Shown: positions 36,298-48,869, numbered from the stretch's first letter. The stretch: DNA of 64,000 nt from Porphyromonas gulae DSM 15663 (GCF_000378065.1 NZ_KB899153.1:22821-86820); one strand, 5' to 3'. The notes: generated by a model not told the origin, from the sequence alone. A program made the numbers and translations.

Positions 36298-37386
36298 TTA
36301 TCGGCCAAGGCATTGGTTGATAAATGCTTGCATCTGAGGCATGTACTCCTCCACGCTCTGTAGCAGCTTGAACTGTGCACGAGTACGCACCAGATTGTGC
36401 TCGGGGTACTTGATCTTATAATACATATCACCGTTGATGTAGTCCGTCAGGAAGCGTACACACTGCATATAGGGAAAGAGTGCTGCGGCATATGGGAGAT
36501 TCTCTATTTCGATGTCGGTGAGGAAAGAGCTTGCCCCCTTCAGGTATCCTTCGGTAAAGGCCTTGAAGATTTCCATGTCGAAGTTTACACGGTCGAGGTC
36601 TTTGTCGTCCTCCTCGCCGGTATTGGCTCCGGTACGGAGAAAGTCGCCATAGTCGGAGAAGATAAAGTTCGGCATCACGGTGTCGAGGTCGATGACGCAA
36701 AGTACATGTCCGTCTTCGTCGAAAAGCATGTTGTTTACCTTCGTGTCGCAGTGACATACCCGTTTGGACAGTTTTCCTTCGCGATGCAGACGCTCTGCCT
36801 TGCACATTTCCTCTGCTCGCCTTTCTATTTCATCGATATAGTAACGAACTTCCTCAACGCGCCCCACCGGATCGGTCTTCAAGGCATCGTGTAGCTGGCT
36901 GAGCCTGAACTCCATATTATGGAAGTCGGGAATGGTTTCGCCCAATTTGTCGGGTAAATCCGACAGTATGGCTTGGAAGTTGCCGAATGCTTGTCCTGCA
37001 TATCGCGAGTATTCGGGTGTTACCGCCTCGAAGGTTTGTGCTCGGGGAATGAAAACCATCATCCGCCAATAGTTTTCTCCATCGTAATAATATGTCTTGT
37101 CCCCATCGCTTGTGACGAGGGTGAGCACTTTGCGTTCGATATCATCGGCTCCCGATTCGGTCAGCTTGTGCCGGATGTGTGCAGTTACGGCCGTAATATT
37201 GGCCTGTAGCATTTCCACATCTTTGAATATGGTGTGATTGATTCGTTGCAAAACGTAGTCAGGTGCATCGGCTTCGGCTGTTACTACTTTGTAAGTATCA
37301 TTGATAAGACCGGCACCTAAGGGTAGGATCTCTGCCACGCTTCCCTCGGTGTGGAAATGTGCTACTATTTCATTCAGTTGCTTCAT
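36298..37386 (-). CDS. Aminoglycoside-phosphotransferase-fold kinase, NahK-like
   Basis: 362 residues. The catalytic loop CHCDTKVNNMLFDEDG (HxDxxxxN) and metal site VIDLDTVMPNF (DxD) are present near residues 208-235, and the N-terminus GAGLINDTYKV is the nucleotide-binding start. Close relatives in Bifidobacterium phosphorylate N-acetylhexosamines at C1 (NahK). Antibiotic kinases share the fold, but the preference is suggested by the neighbouring glycosidase genes. It precedes nothing in the same direction except the S41 gene, and the beta-galactosidase gene lies upstream 78 bases away on the same strand. Confidence 0.75.
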   Translation of the reverse strand: MKQLNEIVAHFHTEGSVAEILPLGAGLINDTYKVVTAEADAPDYVLQRINHTIFKDVEMLQANITAVTAHIRHKLTESGADDIERKVLTLVTSDGDKTYYYDGENYWRMMVFIPRAQTFEAVTPEYSRYAGQAFGNFQAILSDLPDKLGETIPDFHNMEFRLSQLHDALKTDPVGRVEEVRYYIDEIERRAEEMCKAERLHREGKLSKRVCHCDTKVNNMLFDEDGHVLCVIDLDTVMPNFIFSDYGDFLRTGANTGEEDDKDLDRVNFDMEIFKAFTEGYLKGASSFLTDIEIENLPYAAALFPYMQCVRFLTDYINGDMYYKIKYPEHNLVRTRAQFKLLQSVEEYMPQMQAFINQCLGR

Positions 37387-37463
37387 GCGTTATGCTGTAT
37401 TTTATTCTGTATAAGATCTATGAGTGTGGGTGATACTCTCGTTGCTTTCACCACTCCTGTCGC

Positions 37464-40850
<3,387 letters not shown>

Positions 40851-42257
40851 TTACTCTGCCATTGCGTGCCGGTAGCCCTTTACTTTATCCCAATTGCCAC
40901 GCGTGAAATCGGGGATGGCTACGGGGGCAGAGCCGTTTTCGATGGAGATGCGGCTTAGCTCCGCCAGACAACACCATTCGGCCAGATCGTACACATCCAT
41001 ATCGAGGGGCAGGCCATTGCGGAGGCAATAGATGAGACGATAGTCCATGATGTAATCCATGCCACCGTGTCCGCCTACTTTTTTGGCCGTCTCTTCCAGT
41101 TTGCGATGGATGGGGTGTTTGTATTTTTCCATCAAAGCCTTCTTCACCTCCTCCGATACGGGGCCGTGGGCATTGAGCTTTTCGTGGTCAGGGGCTATGT
41201 TGGAGTCCACTTGCGTGGGACGGAGGCAGTACATCTCCAGCGGGTATTTGTCTGCAAATCCGTCGGTACCCACGGCTTGGTACTTGCGGCTATAGGGGCG
41301 GGGAGTCATTACATTGTGCTGGATGAGGATGGTCTTGCCCTTTTCCGTGCGGATGAGCGAGGTTGTCTGGTCGCCGTTTTGGAAGTCGGTCACCACCTCT
41401 CCGGTCTTCTTCTTGATGTATGCCGGCCCGTTCACGGCTTTCGTGTCCATGGCTACGATGGTCTTCATGCGGTCGCCGCGATGGATGTCGAGCAGTTGGC
41501 ACGCCGGACCCATACCATGGGTGGCATATACATCGCCACGATGCTTGCGGTTGTAGTCCAGACGCCAGTTGTTCCAGTAGTAGGGCCAGAAGTCTTCGAG
41601 GTTGTGGATATAGGCCCCTTCTGCATGCAGGATCTCGCCGAATACACCTTGGTGAGCCATATTCAGCGTGGTCAGCTCGAAAAAGTCGTATACGCAGTTT
41701 TCGAGTTGGATACAGTGTTTCCGTGTGCGCTCGGAAGTGTCGATGAGCTTCCATATCTCTTCGAGCGTCATGGCTGCCGGTACTTCGATGGCGGCATGCT
41801 TGCCGTGCTCCATCGCATATACGCCCATTTCGGCGTGGGTTTTCCAGTCTGTGACGATATATACGAGGTCGATGTCCTTGCGTTCGCATAGTTTCTTCCA
41901 GGCGTCCTCACTGCCGGAGTATGCTGCCGCTTTGGGTAGTCCGGCTTTGACGAGGATCTCTTGGGCTTTTTCCACACGTTCGGGGAGCACATCGCACAGC
42001 GCTACCACTTGCGCTCCGGGGATTTGGGTGAATCGCTCCACTGCACCCGGCCCACGCATGCCGAGACCGATGATCCCGATACGTACCGTTTCCAGTTTGG
42101 GCGTTACTAACTGCAAAACGTGCTTCTGTCCCGACGGGCGAGCAGGCGTTTCTACTTGGATGGGGGCATGTCCGGATACTACTTTCCGGGCATGAAGGGC
42201 AGTGCTTACTGTCAGGGCTAAGCCTATGCAGAGCGACAAAAAAACTTTGTACACCAT
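40851..42257 (-). CDS. GH109-type Gfo/Idh/MocA family protein (predicted alpha-N-acetylgalactosaminidase)
   Basis: 468 residues from ATG 42257, which begins an export signal (MVYKVFLSLCIGLALTVSTALHA); a longer in-frame start at 42413 has none. The Rossmann motif GIIGLGMRGPGA binds NAD. The stretch EVPAAMTLEEIWKLIDTSE and HCIQLENCVYDFFELTTLNMAHQGVFGEILHAEGAYIH is diagnostic of glycoside hydrolase family 109, which cleaves alpha-GalNAc by an NAD-dependent redox mechanism. Sequence does not prove substrate. Together with the adjacent beta-galactosidase and NahK-like kinase it suggests attack on mucin or blood-group type host glycans. Confidence 0.85.
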   Translation of the reverse strand: MVYKVFLSLCIGLALTVSTALHARKVVSGHAPIQVETPARPSGQKHVLQLVTPKLETVRIGIIGLGMRGPGAVERFTQIPGAQVVALCDVLPERVEKAQEILVKAGLPKAAAYSGSEDAWKKLCERKDIDLVYIVTDWKTHAEMGVYAMEHGKHAAIEVPAAMTLEEIWKLIDTSERTRKHCIQLENCVYDFFELTTLNMAHQGVFGEILHAEGAYIHNLEDFWPYYWNNWRLDYNRKHRGDVYATHGMGPACQLLDIHRGDRMKTIVAMDTKAVNGPAYIKKKTGEVVTDFQNGDQTTSLIRTEKGKTILIQHNVMTPRPYSRKYQAVGTDGFADKYPLEMYCLRPTQVDSNIAPDHEKLNAHGPVSEEVKKALMEKYKHPIHRKLEETAKKVGGHGGMDYIMDYRLIYCLRNGLPLDMDVYDLAEWCCLAELSRISIENGSAPVAIPDFTRGNWDKVKGYRHAMAE

Positions 42258-42965
42258 ATTTATAAGGATTTCTTTTGCGACAAAGATAAATCTAACCCAT
42301 CGCAACCACAAACCATATTCCCGTACCTCTGCATGCATACTCGAAGAGGGGAGGCGAAGTAGATTGACGTGTACTGATGCAAAAGGATTCTGTGCTGCAC
42401 CGCATGCCTTCACGAAGGCGGATACTTTGCCGGAGCACTCGTTCGTAGGGAGGTAGTATACACGGCACAGATCACTGCAATAAAAGAAACAATCGTTCCC
42501 GGCCGGAAAAAGTTTTTTCTGCAGTACGGAAAAGTTAAAATGCCACTATGCAATTCTTTATTCAAAGGCTTCGGATATATAAACAAAGGTTTCAAATATA
42601 TATCCAAAGGCTTTGTTTATATATACGAAAGCTTTGGATATAGATTTTCCGGCCGGACAATTTATTTTTGTCGGCTGTCGGAGAAACTTTTCCCGGCCTG
42701 AAAAAAAACAATCCAACGGCGACGAGTAAACCGATATAGACGTCTGAAAAAATAAGCGGTTGTCAATAAATTTTTCAAAGGCCTCCAAAAGTGAAATTTT
42801 CTCGCACTACGTTTTATGGGGGCCATAAATGGGCTTTTTCTTGCTCGTGATCGAGTCCTTTTAAGATGTGGAGTCCATCGGGTTCGATCGGGCGTACTGC
42901 CTTGTCGCTATTTCTCGTGCAGATGGGAAGATAGCCAAGAGGGCTATTTGTATATCTTTGTCTAT
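42258..42965. other. Gene-free region with GC-rich inverted repeats and a 21-bp array
   Basis: Between the divergent GH109-type and nitroreductase genes. It holds the tandem array at 42564-42647 framed by 12-bp inverted repeats (42499-42510 and 42645-42656), and a partial copy of the palindromic element (CTCGCACTACGTTTT near 42802). TATCTTTG at 42953-42960 is a possible -7 box six bases from the nitroreductase ATG. Confidence 0.6.
42499..42656. repeat. 21-bp tandem array framed by CCGGCCGGAAAA inverted repeats
   Basis: Four consecutive 21-base units starting at 42564, 42585, 42606 and 42627 share (A/G)AAGG-type starts and TATATA cores, for example AAAGGCTTCGGATATATAAA and AAAGGTTTCAAATATATATC. 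The array is flanked by CCGGCCGGAAAA (42499-42510) and TTTTCCGGCCGG (42645-42656), a perfect 12-bp inverted repeat about 134 bases apart. Confidence 0.75.
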
Positions 42966-43520
42966 ATGAAATCATTTGCAGAGTTAATAGAGAATCGCCG
43001 CTCTATCCGACAGTTTTCGGAAGAGCAGCTTTTGCCCGAGGATGTGCAGGCTCTGATGACAGCAGCATTGCGCGCTCCATCCGGCAAGAACAGGCAACAG
43101 ACCCGGTATATACTGGTGGAAGACCGTGACAAGCTGCAAGTGCTAAGCCTGATGAAGCAGCATGGTTCCCGTTTCTTGGCGGATGCTGCCTTGGCTGTAG
43201 TGGTGCTGGGATCGCCCATGTTTTCCGAGCGTTGGCACGAAGATGCTGCGATAGCCGCTACCTATATCCAACTGCAGGCGGAGGATCTGGGGCTGGGCAG
43301 CTGCTGGTGTCAGGTCTTCGGATCGCTTACACCGAATGGGCAGGAGGCTACTCAGTATGTGCGCAATACGCTGAATATCCCCTATCAGTTGGAAGTCCTG
43401 TGTATCATTGCCATCGGACACAAAGCCGAGCACAGGGATCCGCGCCCTGCATCGGAATTGAAGTGGGAGAACGTTTTTATAGGCGAATATCCCGATTGGG
43501 AGAGTGTGTCGCATGATTGA
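42966..43520 (+). CDS. Nitroreductase family protein
   Basis: 184 residues from ATG 42966; the in-frame start at 42816 runs through non-coding sequence. FMN-binding features: ELIENRRSIRQFSEEQL at the N-terminus, ALRAPSGKNRQQTRYILVED, and the C-terminal half AAIAATYIQLQAEDLGLGSCWCQVFG. These proteins reduce nitro groups, quinones or flavins with NAD(P)H as homodimers; the physiological substrate is unknown. The following gene overlaps it by eight bases. Confidence 0.88.
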   Translation: MKSFAELIENRRSIRQFSEEQLLPEDVQALMTAALRAPSGKNRQQTRYILVEDRDKLQVLSLMKQHGSRFLADAALAVVVLGSPMFSERWHEDAAIAATYIQLQAEDLGLGSCWCQVFGSLTPNGQEATQYVRNTLNIPYQLEVLCIIAIGHKAEHRDPRPASELKWENVFIGEYPDWESVSHD

Positions 43521-44325
43521 TCCTGTAGGACTGCCCGATACTTTCGTGCGCATAGTGCTTGTCGGCAGTGGAAATCTGGCTACCCGAACGGCTTTGGCCT
43601 TGTCCGAAGCCGGCAATCCGCCCATTCAGGTATGGAGCAGGTGTGCCGAGCATGCCGCGAGGTTGGCCTCCATGTTGCCGGGAGCAACCGCTACCGATCG
43701 GGTGGAGGAGCTGCTCTGCGATGCAGATCTTTATCTCCTTGCGGTGAGCGACCATGCTATCGAATCCGTAGCTGCTTCTCTTCCTTCTACAACGGGAATA
43801 TGGGCACATACGGCAGGCAGTATGCCGATGGACGCCCTTCGCCCTTATCACGAGAGGATCGGTGTATTTTATCCTCTTCAGACATTCAGTCGCGAACGCC
43901 GAGTGGACTATTCCTCCATACCTATATATATAGAGGGTAGCGATGAGGCCGTGGTACGACTGTTGGAGTCTGTCGCTCGTCTTATCAGCGGGAGTGTACT
44001 GCGCTGTACATCGGAGCAGCGACTCTATCTGCACTTGGCTGCTGTTTTTGCCTGCAATTTCACGAATCATCTCTATGCCTTGAGTGAGCAAATGCTGGCC
44101 GTACATGGCCTGCCACCGCGCTCTCTGGCTCCTCTTATCGCGGAGACTGCAGCCAAGGTGCAGGAAATGTCCGCCACTGAGGCACAGACCGGGCCGGCCA
44201 AAAGAGACGATACAAACACTCTGCAAAAACATCTCGGTCTGCTCAACCCATATCCGGATTGGCAGGAGATCTATCGGATGCTTAGCGATAGCATTTGGAA
44301 AATGTACGGACCGAAAGAACAATAA
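43513..44325 (+). CDS. Rossmann-fold and DUF2520 domain protein
   Basis: 270 residues from ATG 43513, overlapping the nitroreductase stop by eight bases. N-terminal NAD(P)-binding fold with IVLVGSGNLATRTALALSEAG. The C-terminal DUF2520 half (YPLQTFSRERRVDYSSIPIYIEGSD, LHLAAVFACNFTNHLYALSEQML) resembles pyrroline-5-carboxylate reductase and 6-phosphogluconate dehydrogenase-like proteins. No enzymatic activity is established for the family. kdsC starts 16 bases after its stop. Confidence 0.82.
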   Translation: MIDPVGLPDTFVRIVLVGSGNLATRTALALSEAGNPPIQVWSRCAEHAARLASMLPGATATDRVEELLCDADLYLLAVSDHAIESVAASLPSTTGIWAHTAGSMPMDALRPYHERIGVFYPLQTFSRERRVDYSSIPIYIEGSDEAVVRLLESVARLISGSVLRCTSEQRLYLHLAAVFACNFTNHLYALSEQMLAVHGLPPRSLAPLIAETAAKVQEMSATEAQTGPAKRDDTNTLQKHLGLLNPYPDWQEIYRMLSDSIWKMYGPKEQ

Positions 44326-44341
44326 ACCCCATCTTAATCTC

Positions 44342-44863
44342 ATGAGTAGTATTCCATTCGACCTGAAGTCCATACGGGGATTCGTCTTCGATGTGGACGG
44401 AGTGATCAGCCATACCGTTTCGGCTATGGATGCCGAAGGCCAACCTATGCGAACGATGAATGTAAAAGACGGTTATGCCATGCAATATGCCGTCAAGCAA
44501 GGCTTCTTGCTGGCCATCATCACGGGCGGATACAGTCCGGCCATAGCCAAACGGGCAGAATATCTCGGCATCAAACATGTCTATATGCGTTCGTCCAACA
44601 AAGTGGAACAGCTCGAACACCTCTTGCAGGAGACAGGGTTGAAAGCCGAAGAGATAGTATATATAGGGGACGATATACCCGATCTGCCGGTGATGCAGAG
44701 AGTGGCTTTGCCCGTTGCCCCTGCGGATGCCGTGCCGGAGATCAAACAGGTGGCCAAATACATATCCCATTGCCGAGGAGGAGAGGGTGTCGTCCGCGAT
44801 GTCATCGAGCAAACGCTCAAGGCGCAAGGCTGCTGGGCACAGGGAAATGGGTTTGGATGGTAG
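44342..44863 (+). CDS. kdsC: 3-deoxy-manno-octulosonate-8-phosphatase (KdsC)
   Basis: Releases phosphate from Kdo-8-phosphate in lipopolysaccharide inner-core synthesis. 173 residues from ATG 44342, the usual size of this cap-less HAD tetramer. Catalytic aspartates are in GFVFDVDGVIS, the Thr motif in LAIITGGYS, the Lys in SSNKVEQL and the acidic motif IVYIGDDIPDLPVM. A short tail (ALKAQGCWAQGNGFGW) exceeds the usual end. maf follows 41 bases later. Confidence 0.92.
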   Translation: MSSIPFDLKSIRGFVFDVDGVISHTVSAMDAEGQPMRTMNVKDGYAMQYAVKQGFLLAIITGGYSPAIAKRAEYLGIKHVYMRSSNKVEQLEHLLQETGLKAEEIVYIGDDIPDLPVMQRVALPVAPADAVPEIKQVAKYISHCRGGEGVVRDVIEQTLKAQGCWAQGNGFGW

Positions 44864-44904
44864 AGGACGGAAGTCTCTTTGATCGAAAAAAATCTTGTTG
44901 TTTT

Positions 44905-45504
44905 ATGCTGGACAATCTGAAGAAATATAAGATCGTACTCGGATCGCAATCGCCCCGAAGAAAAGAACTCCTCTCCGGTCTCGATATTCGATTCGAACAA
45001 AAGGCCATGCCGGACATCGCAGAAGATTACCCTGCCGACCTCGATCCGGAGAAGGTACCGCTCTATCTCGCTCGAATGAAGGCTGAGGCTTATCGATCGA
45101 AAGGTATGATGCAGGACACTACTTTGCTGATTACGGCCGATACGGTGGTCATTATCGATGGTGCCATTCTCGGCAAACCGCAAGACCGAGAAGAGGCCGC
45201 TCGGATGCTACGTACATTAAGCGGGCGTACGCATCAGGTAGTGACCGGTGTGTGCGTCAGCCACCGGTCGGAGACAAGAGCTTTCTCGTGTTCCAGTCTG
45301 GTAACCTTTGCGCATCTGAGCGACGAGGAGATCGATTATTACCTCGAACGCTACCGCCCCTATGACAAAGCCGGTTCGTACGGCATACAGGAGTGGATAG
45401 GCTATATCGCCATCCAGCGAGTGGAGGGTTCGTTCTACAATGTCATGGGGCTACCCGTTCATTTGCTCTATAATGAGCTGAAAGACTTTGGCGAATCAAA
45501 TTAA
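44905..45504 (+). CDS. maf: Maf-family nucleoside triphosphate pyrophosphatase
   Basis: 199 residues from ATG 44905. Hydrolyses non-canonical or methylated nucleotides such as dTTP/UTP-class substrates, a house-cleaning role. Hallmarks: LGSQSPRRKELLSGL at the N-terminus, ITADTVVIIDG (metal/catalytic), KPQDREEAARML and GSYGIQEW. The upstream in-frame start at 44770 overlaps kdsC and is rejected. Its 3' end contains the rpmH promoter. Confidence 0.92.
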   Translation: MLDNLKKYKIVLGSQSPRRKELLSGLDIRFEQKAMPDIAEDYPADLDPEKVPLYLARMKAEAYRSKGMMQDTTLLITADTVVIIDGAILGKPQDREEAARMLRTLSGRTHQVVTGVCVSHRSETRAFSCSSLVTFAHLSDEEIDYYLERYRPYDKAGSYGIQEWIGYIAIQRVEGSFYNVMGLPVHLLYNELKDFGESN

Positions 45505-45518
45505 AGTCCCTATATTTG
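45487..45518 (+). promoter_or_regulatory. Promoter of rpmH
   Basis: TTTG (45487-45490), 20-base spacer, TATATTTG (45511-45518): an exact match to the Bacteroidota consensus, overlapping the last codons of maf. The leader to the ATG at 45562 is about 37 bases. Confidence 0.85.
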
Positions 45519-45561
45519 CACCCCGAAGTGTAGGGATAACTAACAAAACAATATAAGAGCA

Positions 45562-45714
45562 ATGAAAAGAACATATCAACCCTCTAACCGTAAGAGACTG
45601 AACAAGCATGGCTTTCGCTCTCGTATGGCAACGGCAAACGGCCGTCGTGTATTGGCTGCTCGCCGTGCAAAAGGCCGTGCCAAACTGACCGTTTCTGACG
45701 AATTCGTAGGCTAA
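45562..45714 (+). CDS. rpmH: 50S ribosomal protein L34
   Basis: 50 residues, [20 protein letters not shown]... to ...LTVSDEFVG, the standard L34 sequence with a slightly acidic C-terminal extension usual in this phylum. The gene has its own exact-consensus promoter and a terminator 98 bases after the stop. It is not next to rnpA or dnaA here, as is common in Bacteroidota. Confidence 0.97.
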
Positions 45715-45811
45715 TACCTTCGGGCAATACGGCTTTCTCTCTTTTATATTCGGCGACTTCTCCGGATCATTTGTAAGAGGGAATAAAAGGAAAATCACTC
45801 ATCAAAAAGAG

Positions 45812-45850
45812 GCTGTACTCGTGGTCGAGAGACCGAGTACGGCTTTTTTT
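45812..45850 (+). terminator. Terminator of rpmH
   Basis: Arms GCTGTACTCG (45812-45821) and CGAGTACGGC (45834-45843) with one G-T pair, followed by seven T residues. Confidence 0.8.
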
Positions 45851-45930
45851 GTATTTCTCTCTCTCTTCTATGGTGTCAAATTTGTATGCCGATACCGCAC
45901 AAAGAGCGATTTACTTATGGAATGAAACAT

Positions 45931-45938
45931 TATATTTG
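45931..45938 (+). promoter_or_regulatory. -7 box for the T9SS-sorted protein gene
   Basis: TATATTTG fits TAnnTTTG, 37 bases before the ATG at 45975; a degenerate TTTA lies upstream at a short spacing. Confidence 0.5.
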
Positions 45939-45974
45939 CTCGGAGAAATAAAAACCGCAACTAACAAGTAACAA

Positions 45975-47156
45975 ATGAAACAATTACTCTCTCTTTTCCT
46001 TTTTGCAGGACTCGTAGCCGTAGAAAACCTATCTGCTCAGTCTCCCCAAATCCCTCAAATAGATGTACAAACTCGCATAGCAAGAGATGCACGCTATCGA
46101 TTGGACAAGATCAGTGTTCCCGATTCTCGCGAAGTTTTCGATTATTTCTATGAAGAAGGAACCATACCGACCAAGATACAGAGATCTATCGGTGGTATGC
46201 TCTCTAATGTAGACTCGCTTTTCTACGAGGACGACAGATTGATGCAAGTACGCTATTATGTGAATATGGACAATGCTCTCCAGATGCGCCAAGTGGAAGA
46301 TTACATATACGATGGAGATCGGTTGGTCCTTCGGGAGTTCAAGAACTCCCCATCAGATGAGATCGCTTTAAGAAAGGAGTTCTATAACTATTTCTGTGGT
46401 AGCAATCTTCCTTTTGAAACAACGACAGAAACAAGCGATGGATATTTTCAAAGTCGTGCGATAACCTATCGCAACAACAAGATCGCGAGAATAAACATCA
46501 TGACTCAGGAAAACCCATCGGCCGACTTGATCGAAACGGGTAGAATGGTATATGAGTTTGATGCCAATAATGATGCTGTACTGCTTCGTGACAGTGTATT
46601 TCTTCCTCTTCAAAACAAGTGGGTAGAAATGTTTACTCACCGTTATACATACGACAATAAGCATAATTGTATTCGTTGGGAGCAAGATGAGTTTGGTGTC
46701 ACCAAGTACGCCAACAACTTCGAATATGATACGTCGATCTCTTTATCTTCCGTATTGTTCCCCACGCATGAAGAGTTCTTCCGCCCTATTTTGCCCAGTT
46801 TCATGAAGCATATGCGTACAAAGCAAACGTATTTCTATAACTCCGGAGACGGCTTGTCTGAGGTATGCGATTACAACTACTTCTATACCGATATGCAGGG
46901 CAATGCTCTGACCGATGTCGCAGTAAGCGAAGCGATCAAGATCTATCCTCGTCCTGCCACGGATTTTCTGCGTATAGAGGGGTCACAACTGCTTCGTCTC
47001 TCTCTGTTCGACCTCAACGGTAAGTTGATTAGAACCACCGAGCTGACAGGCGATTTGGCCATTATCGGAGTTGCATCTCTCCCGAGAGGCACCTATATTG
47101 CAGAGGTTACAGCTGCAAACAACAAAGTCGTACGCACGAAAGTGATACTTAAATAA
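45975..47156 (+). CDS. T9SS-exported protein with type A sorting domain, unknown function
   Basis: 393 residues. Signal peptide MKQLLSLFLFAGLVAVENLSAQ, then a repetitive beta-rich body in which Tyr/Phe-rich strands recur (VEDYIYDGDRLVLREF, FYNYFCGSNLPFE, HRYTYDNKHNCIRWEQDEFG). The last 75 residues are a T9SS CTD (AIKIYPRPATDFLRIEGSQLLRLSLFDLNGKLIR... LPRGTYIAEVTAANNKVVRTKVILK). It should be secreted and possibly anchored via A-LPS. It resembles the product at 48870-50255 in layout. Confidence 0.85.
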   Translation: MKQLLSLFLFAGLVAVENLSAQSPQIPQIDVQTRIARDARYRLDKISVPDSREVFDYFYEEGTIPTKIQRSIGGMLSNVDSLFYEDDRLMQVRYYVNMDNALQMRQVEDYIYDGDRLVLREFKNSPSDEIALRKEFYNYFCGSNLPFETTTETSDGYFQSRAITYRNNKIARINIMTQENPSADLIETGRMVYEFDANNDAVLLRDSVFLPLQNKWVEMFTHRYTYDNKHNCIRWEQDEFGVTKYANNFEYDTSISLSSVLFPTHEEFFRPILPSFMKHMRTKQTYFYNSGDGLSEVCDYNYFYTDMQGNALTDVAVSEAIKIYPRPATDFLRIEGSQLLRLSLFDLNGKLIRTTELTGDLAIIGVASLPRGTYIAEVTAANNKVVRTKVILK

Positions 47157-47210
47157 GGTGTCACAGGGCAGTTCGGGTACGTAAATCTTTCATCAAATAA
47201 AAACTCATAT

Positions 47211-48452
47211 ATGAGTGCAACACGAAAACTCATTTTAGCGAACATCCACGGAGTAGATAAGCCAGGTGTTACCGCTGAATTAACTGCCATCCTGGCTAAG
47301 CACAATGCCTTCATACTGGATATCGGCCAAGCTGATATTCACAATAACCTCTCGCTCGGAATACTCTTCCAGACAGACGAAAGTCATTCGGGATCGATAC
47401 TGAAAGACCTCTTGTTCAAAAGCTATGAGTTGGATGTGACTATCAGATTCGAACCCATCACAGAAGAAGCCTATAGCGAATGGGTGGGAATGCAGGGGCG
47501 AAACCGATACATCATTACCGTTGTGGCTCGGAAGATCACGGCTGAGATGATTGCCGGCATTGCCCGATCCAGTGCCGAGCAGGGACTGAATATCGATGAC
47601 ATCAAGCGACTGACAGGTCGTATTCCGCTCAATGAAACAGATCGCTCCCCCAAAGCAAGTGTAGAGTTTTCCATGCGTGGAACTCCCACGGATATAGAGA
47701 AGCTACAGCGCAACTTCATGGAAATGGCTTCTCAGCTCAACATGGATATTTCTTTCCAGCGTGAGAGTATGTTCCGCCGTATGCGTCGTCTTATTTGCTT
47801 CGATATGGACTCTACGCTGATCCAGACAGAGGTCATAGACGAACTGGCTATCAGAGCCGGCGTAGGCGATCGGGTCAAAGCCATTACCGAGAGTGCCATG
47901 AGAGGCGAAATCGACTTTACGGAGAGTTTCCGCCAGCGAGTGGCTCTGCTGAAAGGGCTTGATGTGTCTGTGATGCAGGAGATCGCCGAAAGTCTTCCTA
48001 TTACCGAAGGGGTGGAGCGTCTGATGAAGATACTCAAGATGGTAGGTTTCAAGATCGCTATCCTTTCGGGGGGATTCATGTACTTCGGCAACTATTTGGC
48101 CAAGAAGTTCGGGATCGACTATGTCTATGCCAATGAGTTGGAAGTAAAAGACGGTAAACTCACCGGCCGTTATGTTGGTGAGGTGGTGGATGGCAAGCGC
48201 AAGGCCGAACTGCTCAAGCTCATTGCTCAGGTAGAGAAGATAGACCTCATGCAGACTGTTGCCGTAGGCGATGGAGCCAATGACCTGCCTATGATCGGAC
48301 TTGCCGGTCTCGGTATTGCATTCAATGCCAAACCGAAAGTAAAGGCCACAGCTCAGCAGAGCCTTTCCACGGTCGGTCTTGACGGGGTCCTATATTTCCT
48401 CGGATATAAAGATTCGCATATAGACGACGAATTGCTCACCGAAAAATTATAA
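47211..48452 (+). CDS. serB: Phosphoserine phosphatase SerB with tandem ACT domains
   Basis: 413 residues. Two ACT domains (residues about 6-80 and 98-175; ILANIHGVDKPGVTAELTAILAKHNAFILDIGQ) precede a HAD phosphatase with LICFDMDSTLIQTEVIDELAIRAG, the Ser motif IAILSGGFMYFG and VAVGDGANDLPMIG. It makes serine from phosphoserine. In P. gingivalis SerB is also reported to be a secreted effector acting on host epithelial proteins; no classical signal peptide is visible. The Dabb gene follows 10 bases later. Confidence 0.95.
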   Translation: MSATRKLILANIHGVDKPGVTAELTAILAKHNAFILDIGQADIHNNLSLGILFQTDESHSGSILKDLLFKSYELDVTIRFEPITEEAYSEWVGMQGRNRYIITVVARKITAEMIAGIARSSAEQGLNIDDIKRLTGRIPLNETDRSPKASVEFSMRGTPTDIEKLQRNFMEMASQLNMDISFQRESMFRRMRRLICFDMDSTLIQTEVIDELAIRAGVGDRVKAITESAMRGEIDFTESFRQRVALLKGLDVSVMQEIAESLPITEGVERLMKILKMVGFKIAILSGGFMYFGNYLAKKFGIDYVYANELEVKDGKLTGRYVGEVVDGKRKAELLKLIAQVEKIDLMQTVAVGDGANDLPMIGLAGLGIAFNAKPKVKATAQQSLSTVGLDGVLYFLGYKDSHIDDELLTEKL

Positions 48453-48462
48453 CATCTGCACT

Positions 48463-48765
48463 ATGATCAAACATATCGTGATGTTCAAGTTGGCAGGTTT
48501 TGACTCTGCAGAAGCCAAAACGAAACACCTGCACCTGATCAAGGATGCACTGGAAGCCCTCGTACAAGTAATAGAACCCCTGCGAAGCATGAGCGTTCGC
48601 CTCAATATGAATCCTACCGAAGAGTATGACTTTATGCTGGAGGCAGACCTTGATAGTCTCGCCGATGTCAAAGCCTATGCCGAGCATCCTGCTCACATGA
48701 CCGTCGTTCGAGAGTTGATAGCTCCGTATAAGGACGGTCGGGCATGTATAGACTTCCAGATCTAA
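48463..48765 (+). CDS. Dabb-family (stress-responsive A/B barrel) protein
   Basis: 100 residues beginning MIKHIVMFKLAGFDSAEAKTKHLHLIKDALEAL and containing DLDSLADVKAYAEHPAHMTVV, the conserved Y-x-x-HP-x-H pattern of the dimeric alpha/beta-barrel family. Related members include stress proteins and polyketide cyclases; no substrate can be named. It closely follows serB and ends before a bidirectional terminator. Confidence 0.85.
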   Translation: MIKHIVMFKLAGFDSAEAKTKHLHLIKDALEALVQVIEPLRSMSVRLNMNPTEEYDFMLEADLDSLADVKAYAEHPAHMTVVRELIAPYKDGRACIDFQI

Positions 48766-48795
48766 TTTTTTTCGGATAGAAAAGATAATAAAGCA

Positions 48796-48851
48796 ATCGG
48801 GACAGCATCGGAGAGAGAAAAAGTCTCTCACCATGCTGCCCCGATCTTTTT
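48796..48851. terminator. Terminator between convergent genes
   Basis: ATCGGGACAGCATCGGAGAG (from 48796) pairs with TCTCTCACCATGCTGCCCCGAT (48824-48845, interrupted) to give a long imperfect stem, followed by five T residues on the plus strand. It separates the Dabb gene from the convergent T9SS-sorted gene. Confidence 0.75.
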
Positions 48852-48869
48852 GTCTGTACTCGCGCGTCG

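Noticed and set aside
42499..42656. Possible CRISPR array at the 21-bp repeats (also the 22-bp arrays at 22696, 50660 and 63661)
   Set aside because: Units are adjacent with no unique spacers, are degenerate and no cas gene is present.
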